Shown: positions 26,840-42,885, counted from the stretch's first letter. The stretch is DNA of 64,000 nt from Saccoglossus kowalevskii (GCF_000003605.2 NW_003109983.1:152974-216973); one strand, 5' to 3'. Notes: a model not told the origin generated them from the sequence alone. A program made the numbers and translations.

Positions 26840-29107
26840 AAAAATACGGTAAAAGTAGAACAGCTGTTTAAGATAGTTCTTCTCTCAGTACGCATTTTTA
26901 TAATAGCAAACGGTAGTTCATGTATACTTATTTACTCAATAGATGTACATTTTCTAAAATTACTGCGGTACACTTTTTTCACTAGTAATGGAATAATTCA
27001 TTCATTCAATTGTGTGAACGTTGGCAACAAATAATAATAACCCGCATTTCGATTCAAATCAGAACCTTTCTTTGCGGTCTACATACTTCCGAGTTTTCAC
27101 TAATGGTATGACATTCGCATATGTTTTTTACTCTCTATATTCCACGAAAAATGTTTGTCAGGGAAAGAAGTAGATTATAAACGACGTCCACTGCCCAAAC
27201 GTTGTATTTTCTTTTGATCACAGTACTATAATCTAATGTATTGTATTTCTTTCATAGTTTTCATTTGATAATGCGTTGTCGGGTTGGCCAGCATTATTAT
27301 GACAGTACCACACAAAATAGCAGTTCTTGTAATGTCGAATGATAAAATACTCCGCTTCTAAATTTAAAGACAACTTTGTTGTTGCAGGTTTTGTATCATC
27401 AAAACAAATACACACTATTGCAAAACCGGCACACATCACGCTTTGCGAACTTCTGTTTCACTGCTCTGAGATATATCACCCTTGATTCATCGTCTTTTTG
27501 TAGTATATACCTCATTTCTTTATCATCGGACAACACTTCGAACTCGAGGTCGATACTGAACTTGAAAATCAAATGTATTGCTCTTATGGGCCTCGTCTTT
27601 TGACGACGAATCCCTTCTGTGACGTAAATGCTAAAGAGACACTGTTCGATATTTTTGTCCGTCAAAAAAAATGCCGAGTTTAGAAAGATTGGCTATAATT
27701 AAATGATACACAACTACACAATTAAACAGAATTGTCTATATCAGCATTGTTTATTTCATCTATGTAATTTTGACGTCAGAGAGGAGATTCGACGCTGGAG
27801 GGCGCGGTTAATATCAATTGGGTATTGCACAGGTGGACATGTGAGAAGGAAGCATTTATATCGAATATACTGATTATTGTATTTCATTTTCTCTTTTTAA
27901 GTTTTGCTGAAACGTTCATTACTAGAATTAATACAGTCTGAAGATGAAAAATAAATTTTAATTTGTAAATCTCTGTGCTCATTTATCTAATTTAAAAACA
28001 AGTATGTCTCAATTAAACTGATTTAATTTGGTAGATTTCTTTTCATTTTTTTGGGCTAAGCTATAATGTCGGTGGCTTACGAGTACAATTATACGCACGT
28101 GTTTAAAGATTAAGACGATTTTAATAGCATAAGACATCAGTAAAACAATCGTGATTAGTAGTTAAAATTATGGTTATTATGGTTGTGGTCTTTATTATAT
28201 TTTATTACATTTGTGGTTAGGGGTTATTTCATTTATGGTTGATATTACACAAATGTTCCACTCAGAGACAGTTGTTAACCTCGCTCGGCTTCGTCACGGT
28301 TGACAATGGGCTATTCCGGTCGCTACAACTGTATGTCCACCTCTGATGAGGTCACCATTTGTATTACTATACCGAATAAATCAGAAATTGTCACACTGGT
28401 CACAAATTCAAGGTCACACTGATAGAGCTGAATGCATGTATGGTCACAAATATACTAGTTGAAACTTAAAGAGTTCAAAAGCAGTAATTAAATTGTATTG
28501 AGTTTTATTATGAATGCTTTTTACATTCATGGTTATTTTGATAAACCTAATTTCAAAGGGCTTCACTCCGACGAAGAATTTATTTTTACAAACACATCAG
28601 GCGCCATTCTGTGCGCATGCAGCTACACTGCGTTCCAGTTCGCATCAGATCACTGAAACGGACTGCACACGAAGCTGCACACTGCTTGAGTATAGGTTCA
28701 GGTCGAAACCATTCTCTTTCAATAAATACATTGTACATAATATGTCGATTTACTGTCAAAACATACAAAATACTAACAAAACGGTACCATCACAAGGCAA
28801 ACCCACGCGTATCTGACCGTGTCGGCGAAACGTACGGCAAGCGCAATTAAAAATCACACGATATCGCTACAGAATCCTAGTTTTCTCCCCGATAAGATAG
28901 TCAAATAGTGAACGCAAACTAATCAGTTCATGATTGTTGCCGCGTATCGTGTACCACTTACGAGTTATTGGCGTGAATCAGGTAAATTCAATAGGAAGGA
29001 ACCCGGATCATGATGGAGTTAGACATACAAATACGACAGCAGGTCGACACACGAATATGTCTACCTGTAATGAGCGAATCTGATTGGCTGTCATGGTCAT
29101 GATGTAT
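26840..29107. other. no recognised gene; one unexplained minus frame
   Basis: Mostly AT-rich intergenic sequence. The minus-strand frame 27665-27399 (88 codons) is charged and protein-like (FSIYVTEGIRRQKTRPIRA ... YILQKDDESRVIYLRAVKQK) but matches no family I know. It has a complementary plus frame of similar length, so it may be chance. The area 28600-28700 is GC-richer, with repeated CTGCACA-type words. Confidence 0.3.
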
Positions 29108-29476
29108 AATAATATGAGGTTATTATGATAATGGACGAAGACAGTAGAGCTGAAGTATCGACCGACGCGCAGCGATGTACTGTCTGAGTGCATACTTTGA
29201 GGTATTCTCGTAATGACCTTATTGTTATACAGCTTTTCCTTCCAATGATACATCATTGGAATGTCGAAATCAATAAAGTTTAGAACAGAATCAGCGAACT
29301 TCTTTGTGTGGAATCCGGTCAAACCCCGATTGCAGCCATGTTTGTTTTTTATTATTCGAGAACGTTTATGCGCGTAATCGTTCCATATTTGGAATTCACA
29401 TTTCCTTATATGGTAGGATGAAAATACCTTGTAAAAATTACGTCGCGCTGTAATTTATGGCGTTACGATGACAGAT
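29108..29476 (+). repeat. foldback repeat family, copy B
   Basis: Left arm ATAATATGAGGTTATTATG, then GACAGTAGAG, GTATCGACCGACGC and TGTACTGTCTGAGTGCATAC, and the right arm TTTGAGGTATTCTCGTAAT then GACCTTAT. The arms form an inverted repeat that has diverged more than in copy C. About 245 bp of further sequence (29231-29476) matches 51228-51487 closely, including AGTTTAGAACAGAATCAGCG and AATATGGTAGGAT-like blocks, so the full repeat is about 370-400 bp. Confidence 0.75.
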
Positions 29477-32400
29477 GTATAATAATATATTTGATTACAT
29501 TTGTTGTTAGAGGTTATTATTAGATCTGTTTCTTTGTTACAAGAACAGATTTGAGATGTAGTAGAGTTTTTTACCACTTGTTTATCAAAATGATTTTTAA
29601 CACATATGTGTATATCTAATAACTATATGATAATTATGTCAATAATGTCATGATGACTAAATTAACATATTTGCATGTATTTTAAATAATTAGTAAATCG
29701 TACTTTTCAGTATAAAATAATTTTAGAACATCTTTAGATGCTTAACAATCAACTACATTTTACTTGATGTCGAATTATTGGCCGCAGACGATAGCATTTA
29801 ATGACAATTAAAAAAAACAATGCAGCAACACCACTATACATTGATACTGATATGCAAATTAGTATATATATTTGTTTTAATTCTGACATCACAATGACAA
29901 ATTAATTGAATATATAAAACTCGGCAGGCGCGGATTGTTTCCACTTTTTCATCGATTATGAATATGTTATATTATGAACAATAACCTCGTCAGTATTTTT
30001 TGTTGAATTCGACCATTCTAAAGATTTCACTCTCTGAATGCAAAAATAAACAACATATTATTTTGTAAATGCAAAAACAATAATGTATAACCTAGATGTT
30101 AACTTTGAATGTGACCAGTTAAGAATGTAAAAGATATATCACTATGAAACAGCATTTTTTTATACAAAGACATTGGAATGATATATGTCTATGCACGACC
30201 GAGATCAATTTTGGGGATACTGTTTGGTATTATTGTGCCTTAACATAGTTAGTCCACCATCTTGAATTGGTCCGTCAAATGAGAACTATATATATAAGTT
30301 TGAATGCGACCAGTCGGACATATGACTCGGGAACAGCATTTGTTGAAACAAAAAGTATCGTATGACGGTGTAGGAAATTTGTCAAACAATTCATTGTGAA
30401 ACCAAACATGTGACTGCACTACAGTCAATTTCCACTTTATACTGTGAATGAATATGCATATTTTTATAACACAAGAATTTAATGATTTCCGCTATTGGCA
30501 ATGTACCTGGGCGATTTATTCTATAATATCATTCCATTCAAATTACCTGGACGAAAAAATAAATCTAAGACGCATGCAAACTTGTGTTTTCGAGATAGCA
30601 TGACGAAAGCAACTACTTTTATCTTCGTCAGGCGTGATGAAAATATAATCTTTACTTCACAATTGCTGGCGAAACGTGTTGTTCCAACTGAACACACATT
30701 TAATGGCTATAACAATTCCTAGGAAAGCTATACCTAATAAAATCCGTAATATACTTTCTCTGTTTCTGTGCTAACCTCCAGAAAACTACAATGTTGTACA
30801 CAATATGTTCTTAAGGTATTAAAATAATGATTTAATTCCGGACTTTATATTCTCCGCAGCATATATTTTTCTATAAAAATTGACTAAAAAATATCTGCCA
30901 AATCTCCCCGATAGATGACCCTCCTCTTCCTGTCCTTCTGATCTGTGAGAGCGAAAACTGGCGATTATTGAAATGAAGCTTTCCTATTGGTCAATTCATA
31001 TCACGCGAGGCGCCTGGGCTCAATGTCAAGATCAATACGAATTAGTGGTGTCTGAATTAACAGATAGATTCAGCAATAACTCAATCATGCTACTTTCACC
31101 ATAGGATAAATTCAATAATTAATGTGCTTTCGCTGGTTATTTGTTCGTTAATATATGTTCTATAGACGCGTACGCTAAATACAATCGTCTTAGACGTACT
31201 GATAATTATTTGACATCTCACGGTATTATGAGGAAATTAGGGTCTCCAATTTGTTCGTTATTTGTACAATACCGTCATAACTGCGCATATCTTCGTCAAT
31301 GTGCTGCGAAAAGATGTAGCGTGTAAAAAGTACAGTCGCTTTGCCGATAACATTTACGCTGGTTAGATACTAGTTTTGATCCAAATGAATACGCATTAGT
31401 TCGATGACCAGCTTTATCCCCCAAAACCATGCACTAACTGAGTTAACGCCTCGCTGCCCCCTTCTGTTACTAAATCTTACAAACCCTAATAAACTTCTTA
31501 GGTATGACAGAGTAAACATGTGATCGACCAATATGGCAGCAGCCGTTTGCACGATCGCCTGCATATCGGGGTGTGTCTATAAGGCTAAATCAGTACAAAA
31601 TTGTCACCACTGAACATGCAAGTTGTTAGACCTGAATAATACTGAACCAGACGTGTGTTACATACGTGTGTATGTGCATATTGATGTCACCATGGTAACG
31701 TGCGCAAAAATGGATGAACTGTGTGGCATCACTTATCCGGATTAATCCTCCGCTTTGATATGCCTTGTATAATAGAGAGCATTCACTGTACGTTAACTAG
31801 TATTACAGGCGATTCAGGTGAAATGGACCACGAGTAACTGTAATCACCCAGATATATTAAGTATATAGACTATACTTCGCCATTTGATTTCTGGCAGGAA
31901 CCAGAAATGAAATCCGGCCGAAAATTGAACTGTCAGTTGTGAAATTCATTAATCGGCGAGAGTGCCTATATAAAATGATGAAAATGTTTTGTATGTATGA
32001 AGTATATTTACTTGTCCTTTTACCTTCTCTTCGAAACATCCTATCACGGTTAATATTTATATGTCTGACTTGATTCCTAGCAACAAGGGAGGCAAACGTG
32101 ATGATTTCCATCGACTGTCTAGTACGTTGCATGACAACTTGTTGAATTAGGGTAAATAAGAGAACAATGGCATGAAATGATGAATGTGGTTTATGTGGTG
32201 TAATTGTGAGATTTTTGCAGTTGATTAATGAGACACAAGGTTCCACCGCCCAGTGTACACACATACACAGCGACTACAACAACGATACATGTAGTGATGG
32301 GATAGAAAACAAAAAAATGAGAAATGATGTATTTTTAAACCTATAAGATTGAATAAATATGGCGAATGATATGAAGTCCTCGGACAATAGTAGCAAGTGA

Positions 32401-35400
32401 TGTGGAAAGCCGCAATTAGCCGTCAATAATTTGAAAGTCGGAGTTGACATGGCCGGTAAATATAATCAGTCCGCTCTCCACGTACCTGTTTACGGTTACA
32501 AAACATTGACATATAAATGTTAACTACACGAGATTCTGTGCAATCAAGCACTGGTGCATATATGCTGATTGGTGAATCATTAGTACGTGGTTCCAAATGA
32601 TGAATATCTATTTGATTCATCGGCTATTTAGTATTAACATTCTATTCATTAAATGCTCACTTGGGAAACAAAATATTTTTGACTGTAAATGGCAAGATGC
32701 TACCAGTAATTTGATTTGTTCACCGGGACGGCAAGCTTCTGCTGATGGTTTATTTTTGTAAGTGTACAATGAATTATGGGAGATAACTTCTCATTGTTTA
32801 TAGTGCAACTATTATGACTATGTAGGAATTTTATTCTGATAGTAGATACGCCTAATATTATCAGCAATAAGCGTGTGTACACATTTCTTCTATTGGCTGC
32901 ATATTAAATTAGAAAACCCTTAAGACAATGAGGGACATTGTTCAGGGGGTGGGGAGTATCTATTATTTGGATCCAATAAAATTTGCGACTGACAAAATCA
33001 GACAAATATTTGTTATTTATTTATCGTATGCAAATATTTCAACAGAATGAGATAATGATATGGAATTACTGTCTCGTTAAACAATGAGTGGAAGGGCAAT
33101 GGCCGTAATTTGTTAGACCGGATAAAGGCTCGTTGTTTGAATAATGTAAAAGAAGTAAATGTTTATATATTGTCTTTACAAACTGAATGAAAGAAAAAAA
33201 AGTGTTTACCTTATTCATACAATTAAGCGTTATGCTTGCTTTTGTGGCCATCAAAATGCATTCTATTTGGCTGTGTAGACAATCTTGGCGGCAAACTATT
33301 GACTTTTCGGAGTTCTACCACAGATAGGACATACTAAAGTACCGCTCAAATCATGGTCCTAATGTAATTTTAAATTGGTAATATTTTACAAACTAGACTA
33401 GTTGGACTCCTATGCCAGTGCTTAGTTTGTCGATACAAGTGCGCCTATTTTTATTTTATTGCCTATTTTACGTACAAACGTACTACACCTTCTATTCGCA
33501 AGTCACTTAGAACGTGGAACGCGTAGAAATACTTACAGCGTAGAACGCGTCGCGGCGATCCCGCGTGCAACTCTTCAGTTGTGGCTTCGTCGTACATATT
33601 TGCTTCATATAAAGAATAGCCGTAACATCAAAACATCTTAATTAATATCAATTCTATTCAATTTATTTCTGTTGGCTAAAGTTCCTCCAAATCCCCGAAA
33701 GCCACTCCGAAAGCAACAGCGGCGGAATAGCCCCAATGTAGAGAACGACATGCGAAACATCGTTGCACAGTAGTTTCAGTGACGTCATGGTGATATACCA
33801 TGTGCGATGTGGCATATTGCAGTGCGGTATAGCGGAGTAGTTATTTCTATTTTGTTATGTTGGCTTATTTGGATTCCATTATTTGGATATTTGGCTTATG
33901 TGCTCGTTAATCTAGCGCAGACCGTTGAATGTAATATACGAAGTTCACTAGAAATAATGCGATTGTAAACTTTTTGCATAGAGAAAGTCATTTTGACAAA
34001 AAAACAACCTAGACACAAATTACCTCTTAATCCTGCGCGAAAAATCGAATTTCTGAGGCTACAATCAGAATTAATAGTGATGTATATGTAGAAGCGTGTA
34101 ATACAACCCTTACTGAATCTGTGCTTTAAACATACGATAATTCAATTTCCCATTAAGACCGTGGTACTTCAAGTTCAAATTGCATTTCGACGTAAATCTA
34201 ATTAAAAGGGTGCAATGCACCGGTTTTGAAGAAATAGTATAAATGTAATCATTATATCAAGTTAACAAACAGGAAAGCTGTAACCTACACTTCAGCACAA
34301 GAAATTTAGTCTGATAGTGTATATATATTATACAGTTACGAGACAGAGTGGCAAAGAGACAGTATTGTGCAGCAACAATATTCGGGAATATGAAATGCGT
34401 CATGTGGCTTCAGGTTGAAACAACTTAAAAATTACATCGATTCAAAGTGTATATAGATAGCCAAGGATTCACACCATGTAAATAAATAAGTATTGATACA
34501 CTATATAATAGCGCGAAACAGTCAAGGTTGTGTTAGCTTACCACAGGTGTACATGGAATTTCAGAGGAATACAACAATACTGTGACTCAAAACGAAAATA
34601 AAATGAATTAATAACGAATAATGTATATGAATAAAGTGTTCCCGATAAGTTATTACCACGGGATAAACTAAATTGCAATTAATAACATGAGCTATTTGTC
34701 GAAGACTAACTTACTCTTTCAGTTGTTGTATCATTTCCGGATAATTGAGACTGTTTTCGTTTACTACATTTCCACGCATAATCGGTCATATATCGATTTC
34801 ACATACTAGTATCACCCGGATAAACAGTCTTGGCAATGATGTCATTATTAGATCTGTTCTCAAACTTTAAAGTTCAAAAATAATGCTCTCTTTTGCGCGG
34901 ATCTTTCCGTCTTTATATCTTAACAAGTATCCCCCATTGCCGAGTTCGATATGCTCAACTTTGAAATATGTAGCATTGTGATTCGTACAATTAGCTACAA
35001 TGCTAGACTCTAAATGAATGAAACAGCTTTTGATCGCGACTTCAGATTGGCAATTCTATGTGTGGGTGTATGCAGCGACCATATACAACCGACTATAATG
35101 AGAAAGATAAGTACATACAAAAAAAATCGACCACAATTTGTATCACAGATTATAAAATTGATTATCAATTATTGGCATCCTGAGTATGTACTTACGTTTA
35201 TCATATTGGTGTAATAGTATTAGAGATTACATTTATGGTGAGGATTCATTGGTAGTTAGGATAAATAATTACGTTTATATTGTTGTTTTTTTTACAAGAA
35301 AGCTTGTTACAATACCGCAGTGTTTCGCGTGCAAGACGGTACACAAGCCTGATATATATTTACGTGCATTGATAGTGGCATGTGCCTTACGTTATGATTG

Positions 35401-37311
35401 ATTAAGTGTGTTTTAATAGAAGAAAATATCTAATAAGGTAACATATCAGAATTCCATCAGTGTGACTGTTCCAGTTTCACAACGATGTGACAATAAATGC
35501 ACGTGTTGTTCAGGCTTAAAGATAAGTTGTAGAAAATAATGTAATTTAATGTTCAGACTGTACAAATTATGTTTAGGCTGAGTTTGATGACAATTATGGT
35601 TAAAGTCTATACAGAGACAAATGGAAAATTACTACACGAGTCTTACTGTAATTGTCTATGGAAGCATGGAGCGTGTTGGCACATGAGCAGTTTAGACATA
35701 CTTTGTAATTGAAAAATATTATGTTTACTTTTGGAGTCGCGAATATAGTTACGGTTTTGCAGTCAATTATGAATCCGTTGACTCCACACAGTCAGTGAGA
35801 GATGATCACTAGACATGAATGAAACAAATCAGCTATTAAGTCACGAAACAAATGGTGGTTTTGGTGTATTCGGCTTTATTGATATCGGAACGGAAATATT
35901 CGAATTTAATATAAAAGTGTAAACAGGTAAAGATGTCGCAGCATTGTGGGGTCGTTTATTCTGCTTGCACGAATTGATCAAATTACTAATATTTGTATTG
36001 CAAAGAATAAAGATGTTGAATTTGTGTGCTTTGTATCACAGTACCACTTTCACGCATAGAACCTGGAACAGGCACTGGGGGCGCTGTATAGTTTTAAAAT
36101 CTTTAAAGTCGCTCTAAAAGGTAGACTCATAGTGTAAGACGCAACAGTACTAAGTCTTGTTAAATCTGGTGACTAGTTTGTGAAGGTGGCCAAGGCCGAC
36201 AATATGTGATTGCGACGTTTCATAATAAATGTTTTCTATTAATAATTGCACCTACGTCATAAACCTATTAACGTTATTATCATATTGTGTACGCACTGTG
36301 AAAGCTTCAGTTCGATTGTATGTGTTGCACAATACATGCCAGACAGTGCATTGGTATTGTTGGTACAAAGTTTAGATCTCAGAAGGGTAATGCCACATAC
36401 TGTAAACTGTGGGCCACTTTCCCAGTGTTGCTGACATTGACAAATTGTGGCACAGTCTATGGCATATGATTCAATCTACATCTACACACACTTCCACTTA
36501 GTGAGATGACCTTTTGAACTTCTTGTTCAATGGATCCCCCCACAGCCATAGTCTGGCATCACCACCAATTATTTCAACCAACTCCCTTCACAATCATCTA
36601 TATTGTTTTCCTCCGCAACACCAATTATTTCTTCCCTAAAAAACAAACAGGTATTACAACAGGTATTACAAACGGGTACTTCAGTGACCGCCCATAAATC
36701 TGGTTATATGGAATATATCATTGGTTGCTACGCTAACAATGAAGCATTCAACATTTGTTATTGCGTGAATAGACTCCATAAACGAATTACAGTCAACGCA
36801 AGCATTTCCTTCAATTTACGATTAGGGTGTACACCTGTTTTTTTTTCTCGGAATTAGACATTATTCGACAAGAAATAGTACGCTGTTTTTTAAAGAAAAT
36901 ATTACTCTGTGTCTTAGAACATTTTTTTTCTTTTTGAGGTGAATAAAATAGAATCTGGTAAAACGTGTCAAAACGTTATCTATTTAACATCAATGTATCT
37001 ACTGAACATTACAGAATCGATATACCAAGACAGACAATTTAAAATGAGTGAACATTTGCAATTTTTGTAATCCTGTCTTCCCAAAATGTAGATCGGGTTC
37101 AACATTAAAGGGTGGTGGTCGTCGTTTTCCCACAATCCAATACGCTATTCTAATGGAATCACAAGTATGAGACCATGGCGCGACTTGCAGTATTTACCGT
37201 CGATGACTCATTCGATACCTTTCGATCACCTAAAAATATCGAATTAAAGCTTGGTAACGTCTCAGGTTGTACTAGTTGATCTGCGCAACATTCAAAGTCG
37301 CCATCTTTGTT

Positions 37312-37603
37312 TATATAAGACCCATATATCTCGCGCATGCGTGGAATGTTGGATTACAAATTGAAACGAGTCACAACGTTTCACCTGGTGCTTCTTTGCC
37401 ATGGCAACGCACCAGAGCAGGCGCCGTTGTGTTCGATTTCGTCTACAGTGAAGAAAGTTTTATAGTGGGAATCCTGCCACGATAAAATGGTGAGACGACG
37501 GCTGAATAAATTCAACCTTAGCTGGCTAGATGATGCTTTCTCTGATTTACCAAAATATTTACCGTGCCTTGTATTCGATGTTATACACAGACCAAATGAT
37601 TGA
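37312..37603 (+). other. TATA-like box followed by a 38-residue ORF
   Basis: TATATAAG at 37312-37319, locally CpG-rich sequence (CTCGCGCATGCG) just downstream, then an ATG in strong context (AAAATGG) at 37487 opening MVRRRLNKFNLSWLDDAF and ending at 37603. No family recognised and no downstream exon identified. It could be a first exon, a transposon remnant or chance. Confidence 0.15.
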
Positions 37604-40600
37604 CAGTGCAAATAGCCAATCCTCGACCGAATTCCGGCTGGGAATTTCGTGCATTATTTAGAGACAAACCATGGTCTTACTGGCTATAATTCCTCATGCA
37701 AAATTTACAGCGCTGGCCTAAAACTGTCAGTTGAGAGGATGGGGTTATTTTTGGCGGTGAAATCGTAAAGCGGACTACGTTTTCACAACACCTCTTTGTC
37801 CCATGGTGTTATATATCCGCGTTTACTTATGAACCACAATGAGCTCATAATTGTTTCTTTTACTGTACCTAATGCTACACCATAAATTACACGAGTTTCA
37901 CCATCTTTGCAGCCAGATCCGAAGGCGTTTTTTTTTCAATATCTGACTACGCTGCGCTATGTGAGATGGATGGGTTTCATTTTTCTGCACGTAATAAGCT
38001 CGGTAATTAAGTCAATTTTGGAGGATGCCCGGCGGCCATAGGGAAGACGTGCCGAGTCCTGACGTGTGGTTCGGCGAATTGGGCGGTTCAATTCATGCAC
38101 TCAGTAAATCTTTCCTTTGATTATAACGTAGTATTTGCTCTGCCGTGTACTACCGTGTTATTTACTTAAATTATTACCTTCTGGGCGACGGCGTTCTGCA
38201 CTTGGCGCCACCCGGATTTGCAATTGAACTTAAAACGAGATACAATAACCGGTATTTTCTCAGACTAAACACCAAACCCACATTGACTGTATATCGAAAT
38301 AACGCTAAAAACTCTCCACTGAGTCATATTTCATTTGAATTCGATCTACATTCAATAGAGTGTCTACTGTCGTTTTAATTACAATCGGTTCAATACCCAA
38401 TGATCGCCATAGATTAGATCGTTAATTTCAGTGAATTATTATGCACGAATTCGAACTAATTACCGGTGTAAATTGTTGTCCGGTTTTAGGATTAAATCAT
38501 GAAATTGCAATTAGCAGCTTACTGATTCAATATGTATCATTACATACTAAATATTTGTACATAGATTTGTATTCTCTAGTTACATAGCTAAGCTTAGGTG
38601 TTTTTTTTATTATTATTAGTCTAGTTGTTAAATCGTTATGATATTTATGATTTAAAAAAAGCAATTTTACGCTTGGGGGATTTTATTAAATTACTAGTAA
38701 TATTGTCCTGCAGTGTGATTAAATAAAAACAGTCAGTTTTTATTTAACATTTAACTTTTTAACATTGTTGATGTTTAACCAATGCAATCTTCAACGCAAT
38801 CAATCCCCCATTACAAATTGATCATAATTTTGGGACTCGGGTATCTCTGATCTAGTATGCGGGATGTCAATACGGCTGCAAAAGCACTGAGTTGCCACGT
38901 GATTTTCTATACAGAAGACCAACAAATACAGATAGCGTACACATCTGTGTGACAAGGAATATAACAATGTTTTTGTTATTGTATTTTATGTTAATAAATA
39001 CATTGAGCTATAATTTATTATGACCTTACAACGCTGTTCTGTAGCACACGCCTGAGCAAATGGTTCGATGAAACAATTAAATTCTCCAATACGCATGCGC
39101 ACCTGTTGTTAAATTAACGATCACTGCACATGCGTATTGAGGGATTTGCTTTTTCATTTAACAGATTACTCGGTGTGTCCTGCGAAACGCAGCATAATCA
39201 TAATCCGATTTGGTATATAGTAATAGCAACATTTTTGATTTCCTACATATTTTAATTTTAATTATTTGTTTAAGTATTTGCTCCATACCGGTACAAAGAC
39301 AATAAAATTACATAGCACAGATCGCGTACTTTTTTATGTGATATTCATTAATTTATTCATTATATGGGATAAGGTTTTAAGTTTACAATACACTAAATGA
39401 TTTTGTAGTTATATGTTATTACTCTTTTTGAAAAAGGGTTTCTATAATCTTACAGAACTGTTGAATATTTCATTATATTTGCGCGTCCATGGATTCGTAT
39501 TACGATAAATGAAATCACACTATATATTTCATATAGGTGATTAGCATAGCGCACTCACAGTATTCCTGCCGAGTTGCTTCTGTGTATGTTTTGTATTGAT
39601 TCAGCATACACGAGTGCGTTAAGCATAGGAGCATGCATTTTAGGTGATGTTGAATGTAATTCCCGTATTTTAATATTATACAAGAGAAACAATTAACATA
39701 TATTTGTAAATTAAGGGAATAAAACCAGTTTATTATGGTGAATTCACACATAAAGGGCGGAGTAGAAACCTTAACAATATTCAAAAGTACTAGTGCAGTT
39801 GACTTGACTTTTATCATTTTGAATTCTGGACTTGCTTAACCATTTTAATATGCTATATGAAAAATGTCAACTCCGTCCAAATATGTCAGCCCGTCCGTTC
39901 AATTCATATGTTAAAACTCCCTTTGAAAACCAAAATCTCAATTCACAAAAAAAAAACAAAAAAAAAACACCTTCGTGACTCGACTCTCCCCTTGATGTAA
40001 TGCAAATTACCCCCACATCCGGCAATTCATCCTCAATGCACCAATTGAAGAATCGACTAATGTGATTAGGACCTTCGATATTTGAGACGTATATGTAATG
40101 CTCGAGACCTCAATTCATATTATATGAAGTGGTAAACTGAATGAACAGCCAAAAAAATATAAATATCCCACGATAATACATTTTCCTGCTATATTATCAT
40201 CACAATACTATATTATCACACATTTCGTGCATAAATGAAATAAACATGGACAAAATAATTCCATATTGAAAAAATAAAGTGTTGTAGGTGGAGGTTTTAA
40301 GATTGTGTTACATCGTGAGCACAAATGCAATCATGACAATAAAAGTTTATAGGATAAAAGATAAAGGATAAAATTCACCATTCATTCCAACCCACAATGG
40401 CAGTGCTTGGCCAGAATTATAATCGCGTTAAGTTGAAGCCATTACTGAGCCTAACTTGAAAAATCAACGATTATTATAAAATTGGAAGCGAAGATTGTAG
40501 GATACACAACAGAAGAAAAATGTTTGTCAGTTTGCTTAATGTTGTACTCACAAAATGAAGTTGCATTTACTAGTACAATTGGGTATACACAGGAAACATA

Positions 40601-42885
40601 ACAGAGTCGTGTTTAGAAAGGCAAGGCAAGTCAGGCATGAGCGGCAGCCAATCACAGTCTCCAAAGAAACGACAGACCACTGTACTGACTTGCAATTAAT
40701 GGTATCTCAAGGGGGAAGAATTGTACGTTAGTCGCGCCGATGACTTGTCGAATGTTGAAAGAAACAAATGCAAACTGACAACAGATCCTGGCGTGCGTAT
40801 GAAAGAAGTGCGGTGTAATTGCCTCCACTCGGATACGCTGGTAGGTTAACAGCTGATAATGACCAGTCCAATTTGATTTAACATCAAACGACAACAACGT
40901 ACATGCCCGAGGAGTTAATGGACAACAGACTATGTATGTAATTGGGATGGTGATTTATTCACCAGCCAGTGTCTTCCTGGACTTGTTAAACACTAATAAA
41001 TATATCGATAATACATCCTGAACAAGGGTAGAATAATTGATGTACAAAAGATGTCACGGACGCTCATTAGTCAACGGAAAGAACAAATCAACACGGCCGA
41101 TCTATTTTAATGATAAACAAAAGTTATCGAACGATTTAAAAAAAAAAAGAAAAAGAAAAATAGATGAGTGAAGATAAAACATGCCCACCGAAAACTGCAC
41201 ATTAGTTGATTCAGGCGAGTTCACTGCTTTGGACAAACAGCGTCGAAATTTTTAATTGAAGCCAACGTTAAACCATCACTTGAGCAACCTGCCAGTGAAG
41301 AGTGGCTTTTATATGCTTTTTTTGTGATACCATGTGATTGCATCAAACACTGTCTGGCAAAATAATTAAAACAGATTTAAACGTGTAAATGTAATGCATT
41401 CAGGAAAAAGTACATTTAACCGTGTTGTATGGAATCCACATCTTCACAGCGGTGTACAAAACTTCACTTCTAATGATCTCGCAAACATTTGATAGATGAA
41501 TTGTGAATAATTATATTCAAAATAACAGACATGCATTCACCGGAAATTGACATGAATACACTAATGGGCACTCGTGGCTAGTGATATCCATAGATGTCAA
41601 TCGATATCAAACAGACTATTGCAACATCTAATGGCATCGTTGTGATTATTTATTTACCTGGCTATGGAGGTTTTTATTGCCGTGTTATTGATGATTGAGA
41701 ACACTCAATTAACAAGGCAGTGGAAAAGCACTTTCGTAATACATATGTCATCTATGATGACATATCACCACGTCATTTGTGTGTGTGTGATTGGGGGTAG
41801 ATTTCGAATAGACTTCGTCTCTAAAAGAACATGTCATAATAAAATCAGCTATATGACCACGTGCTTCACAACTAGGTTTTCGTGCCCGCGTAATCAATAT
41901 TTTATATCAAGATCTGTTCGTAAAATCGTCCACCTGCAGGTGTGTAATCCCTAGTCCAGCCATGTGTCGGTTAATTTTTTGCTACCCAAATAACGACAAA
42001 ATACGATTGTCAAGTCGGAAACGGTGTGATAAAAAAAGCAAATAGTGTAAGGTTGTCAATACTTGATGAGACATCAGTGTGAAAATGATCAGTCTAGTCT
42101 TCTTTTACCTAATTAGTCATTAGAACGCATTTCCATAACTATCTTGCTTCGTTTATAGTTTTAACTCGTTAACTAACTTAACTAACTATACCAACTAAAA
42201 CTATGACTGAAATTAATACCAGCTGGATTAAGGTATTTGGGTTCTATTTAAACTTCTCGTAAGATTTCCCAGACATTCATCATATGGCTTAGTTTCATGC
42301 TGTTCCTAAAAAAATCCACATTAAAATGTAGATTCACCGAACCAAATGTTTTTTCTTATAATTATACCCATTAAAACTGTGTTTTCAATAACTCATGAAA
42401 TAAAATAGTTCTCTCGTATCTCAAACTTATTGAACTCTTATGATGGGTACTTATTCTTGTCCCAGATGGCGAATACGAATAAAATATGTATGGTATGATG
42501 CTGTAATGGGAATTCCGGTCGCTAGGCTCAGATGTACCAGAAAACAGTCACTGCGTTGGCTGACATATGGTACCGGTAAATATCTACTTCAGGACCATGA
42601 TCACATCCAGTAAGCGTGAATGGGCTTCACACACACGTATATACCATGTGATATGGATTAGGCACGCCGGACGCGAACAAACATGTTCTAACATATAATC
42701 TAACATGGTTAGTTACGCTTAGATTTAAGCTGTTGCGTGTATAACCAAAGGATAGTTAAAATATTACGAGGCACTTCCATGGATTATAGATAGTCTGTTA
42801 ATTATTAACTAGGTTAGATGAAGTTGCCTGGAAACGGAACAGGGATGTGTCACTGATGAATTCAGACTCTTTACTTATTTACAAC

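Noticed and set aside
31857-32264. 135-codon minus ORF, the longest in the window
   Set aside because: Looked for a GPCR, transposase or polymerase motif and found none; no supporting splice sites or neighbours. Left unannotated.
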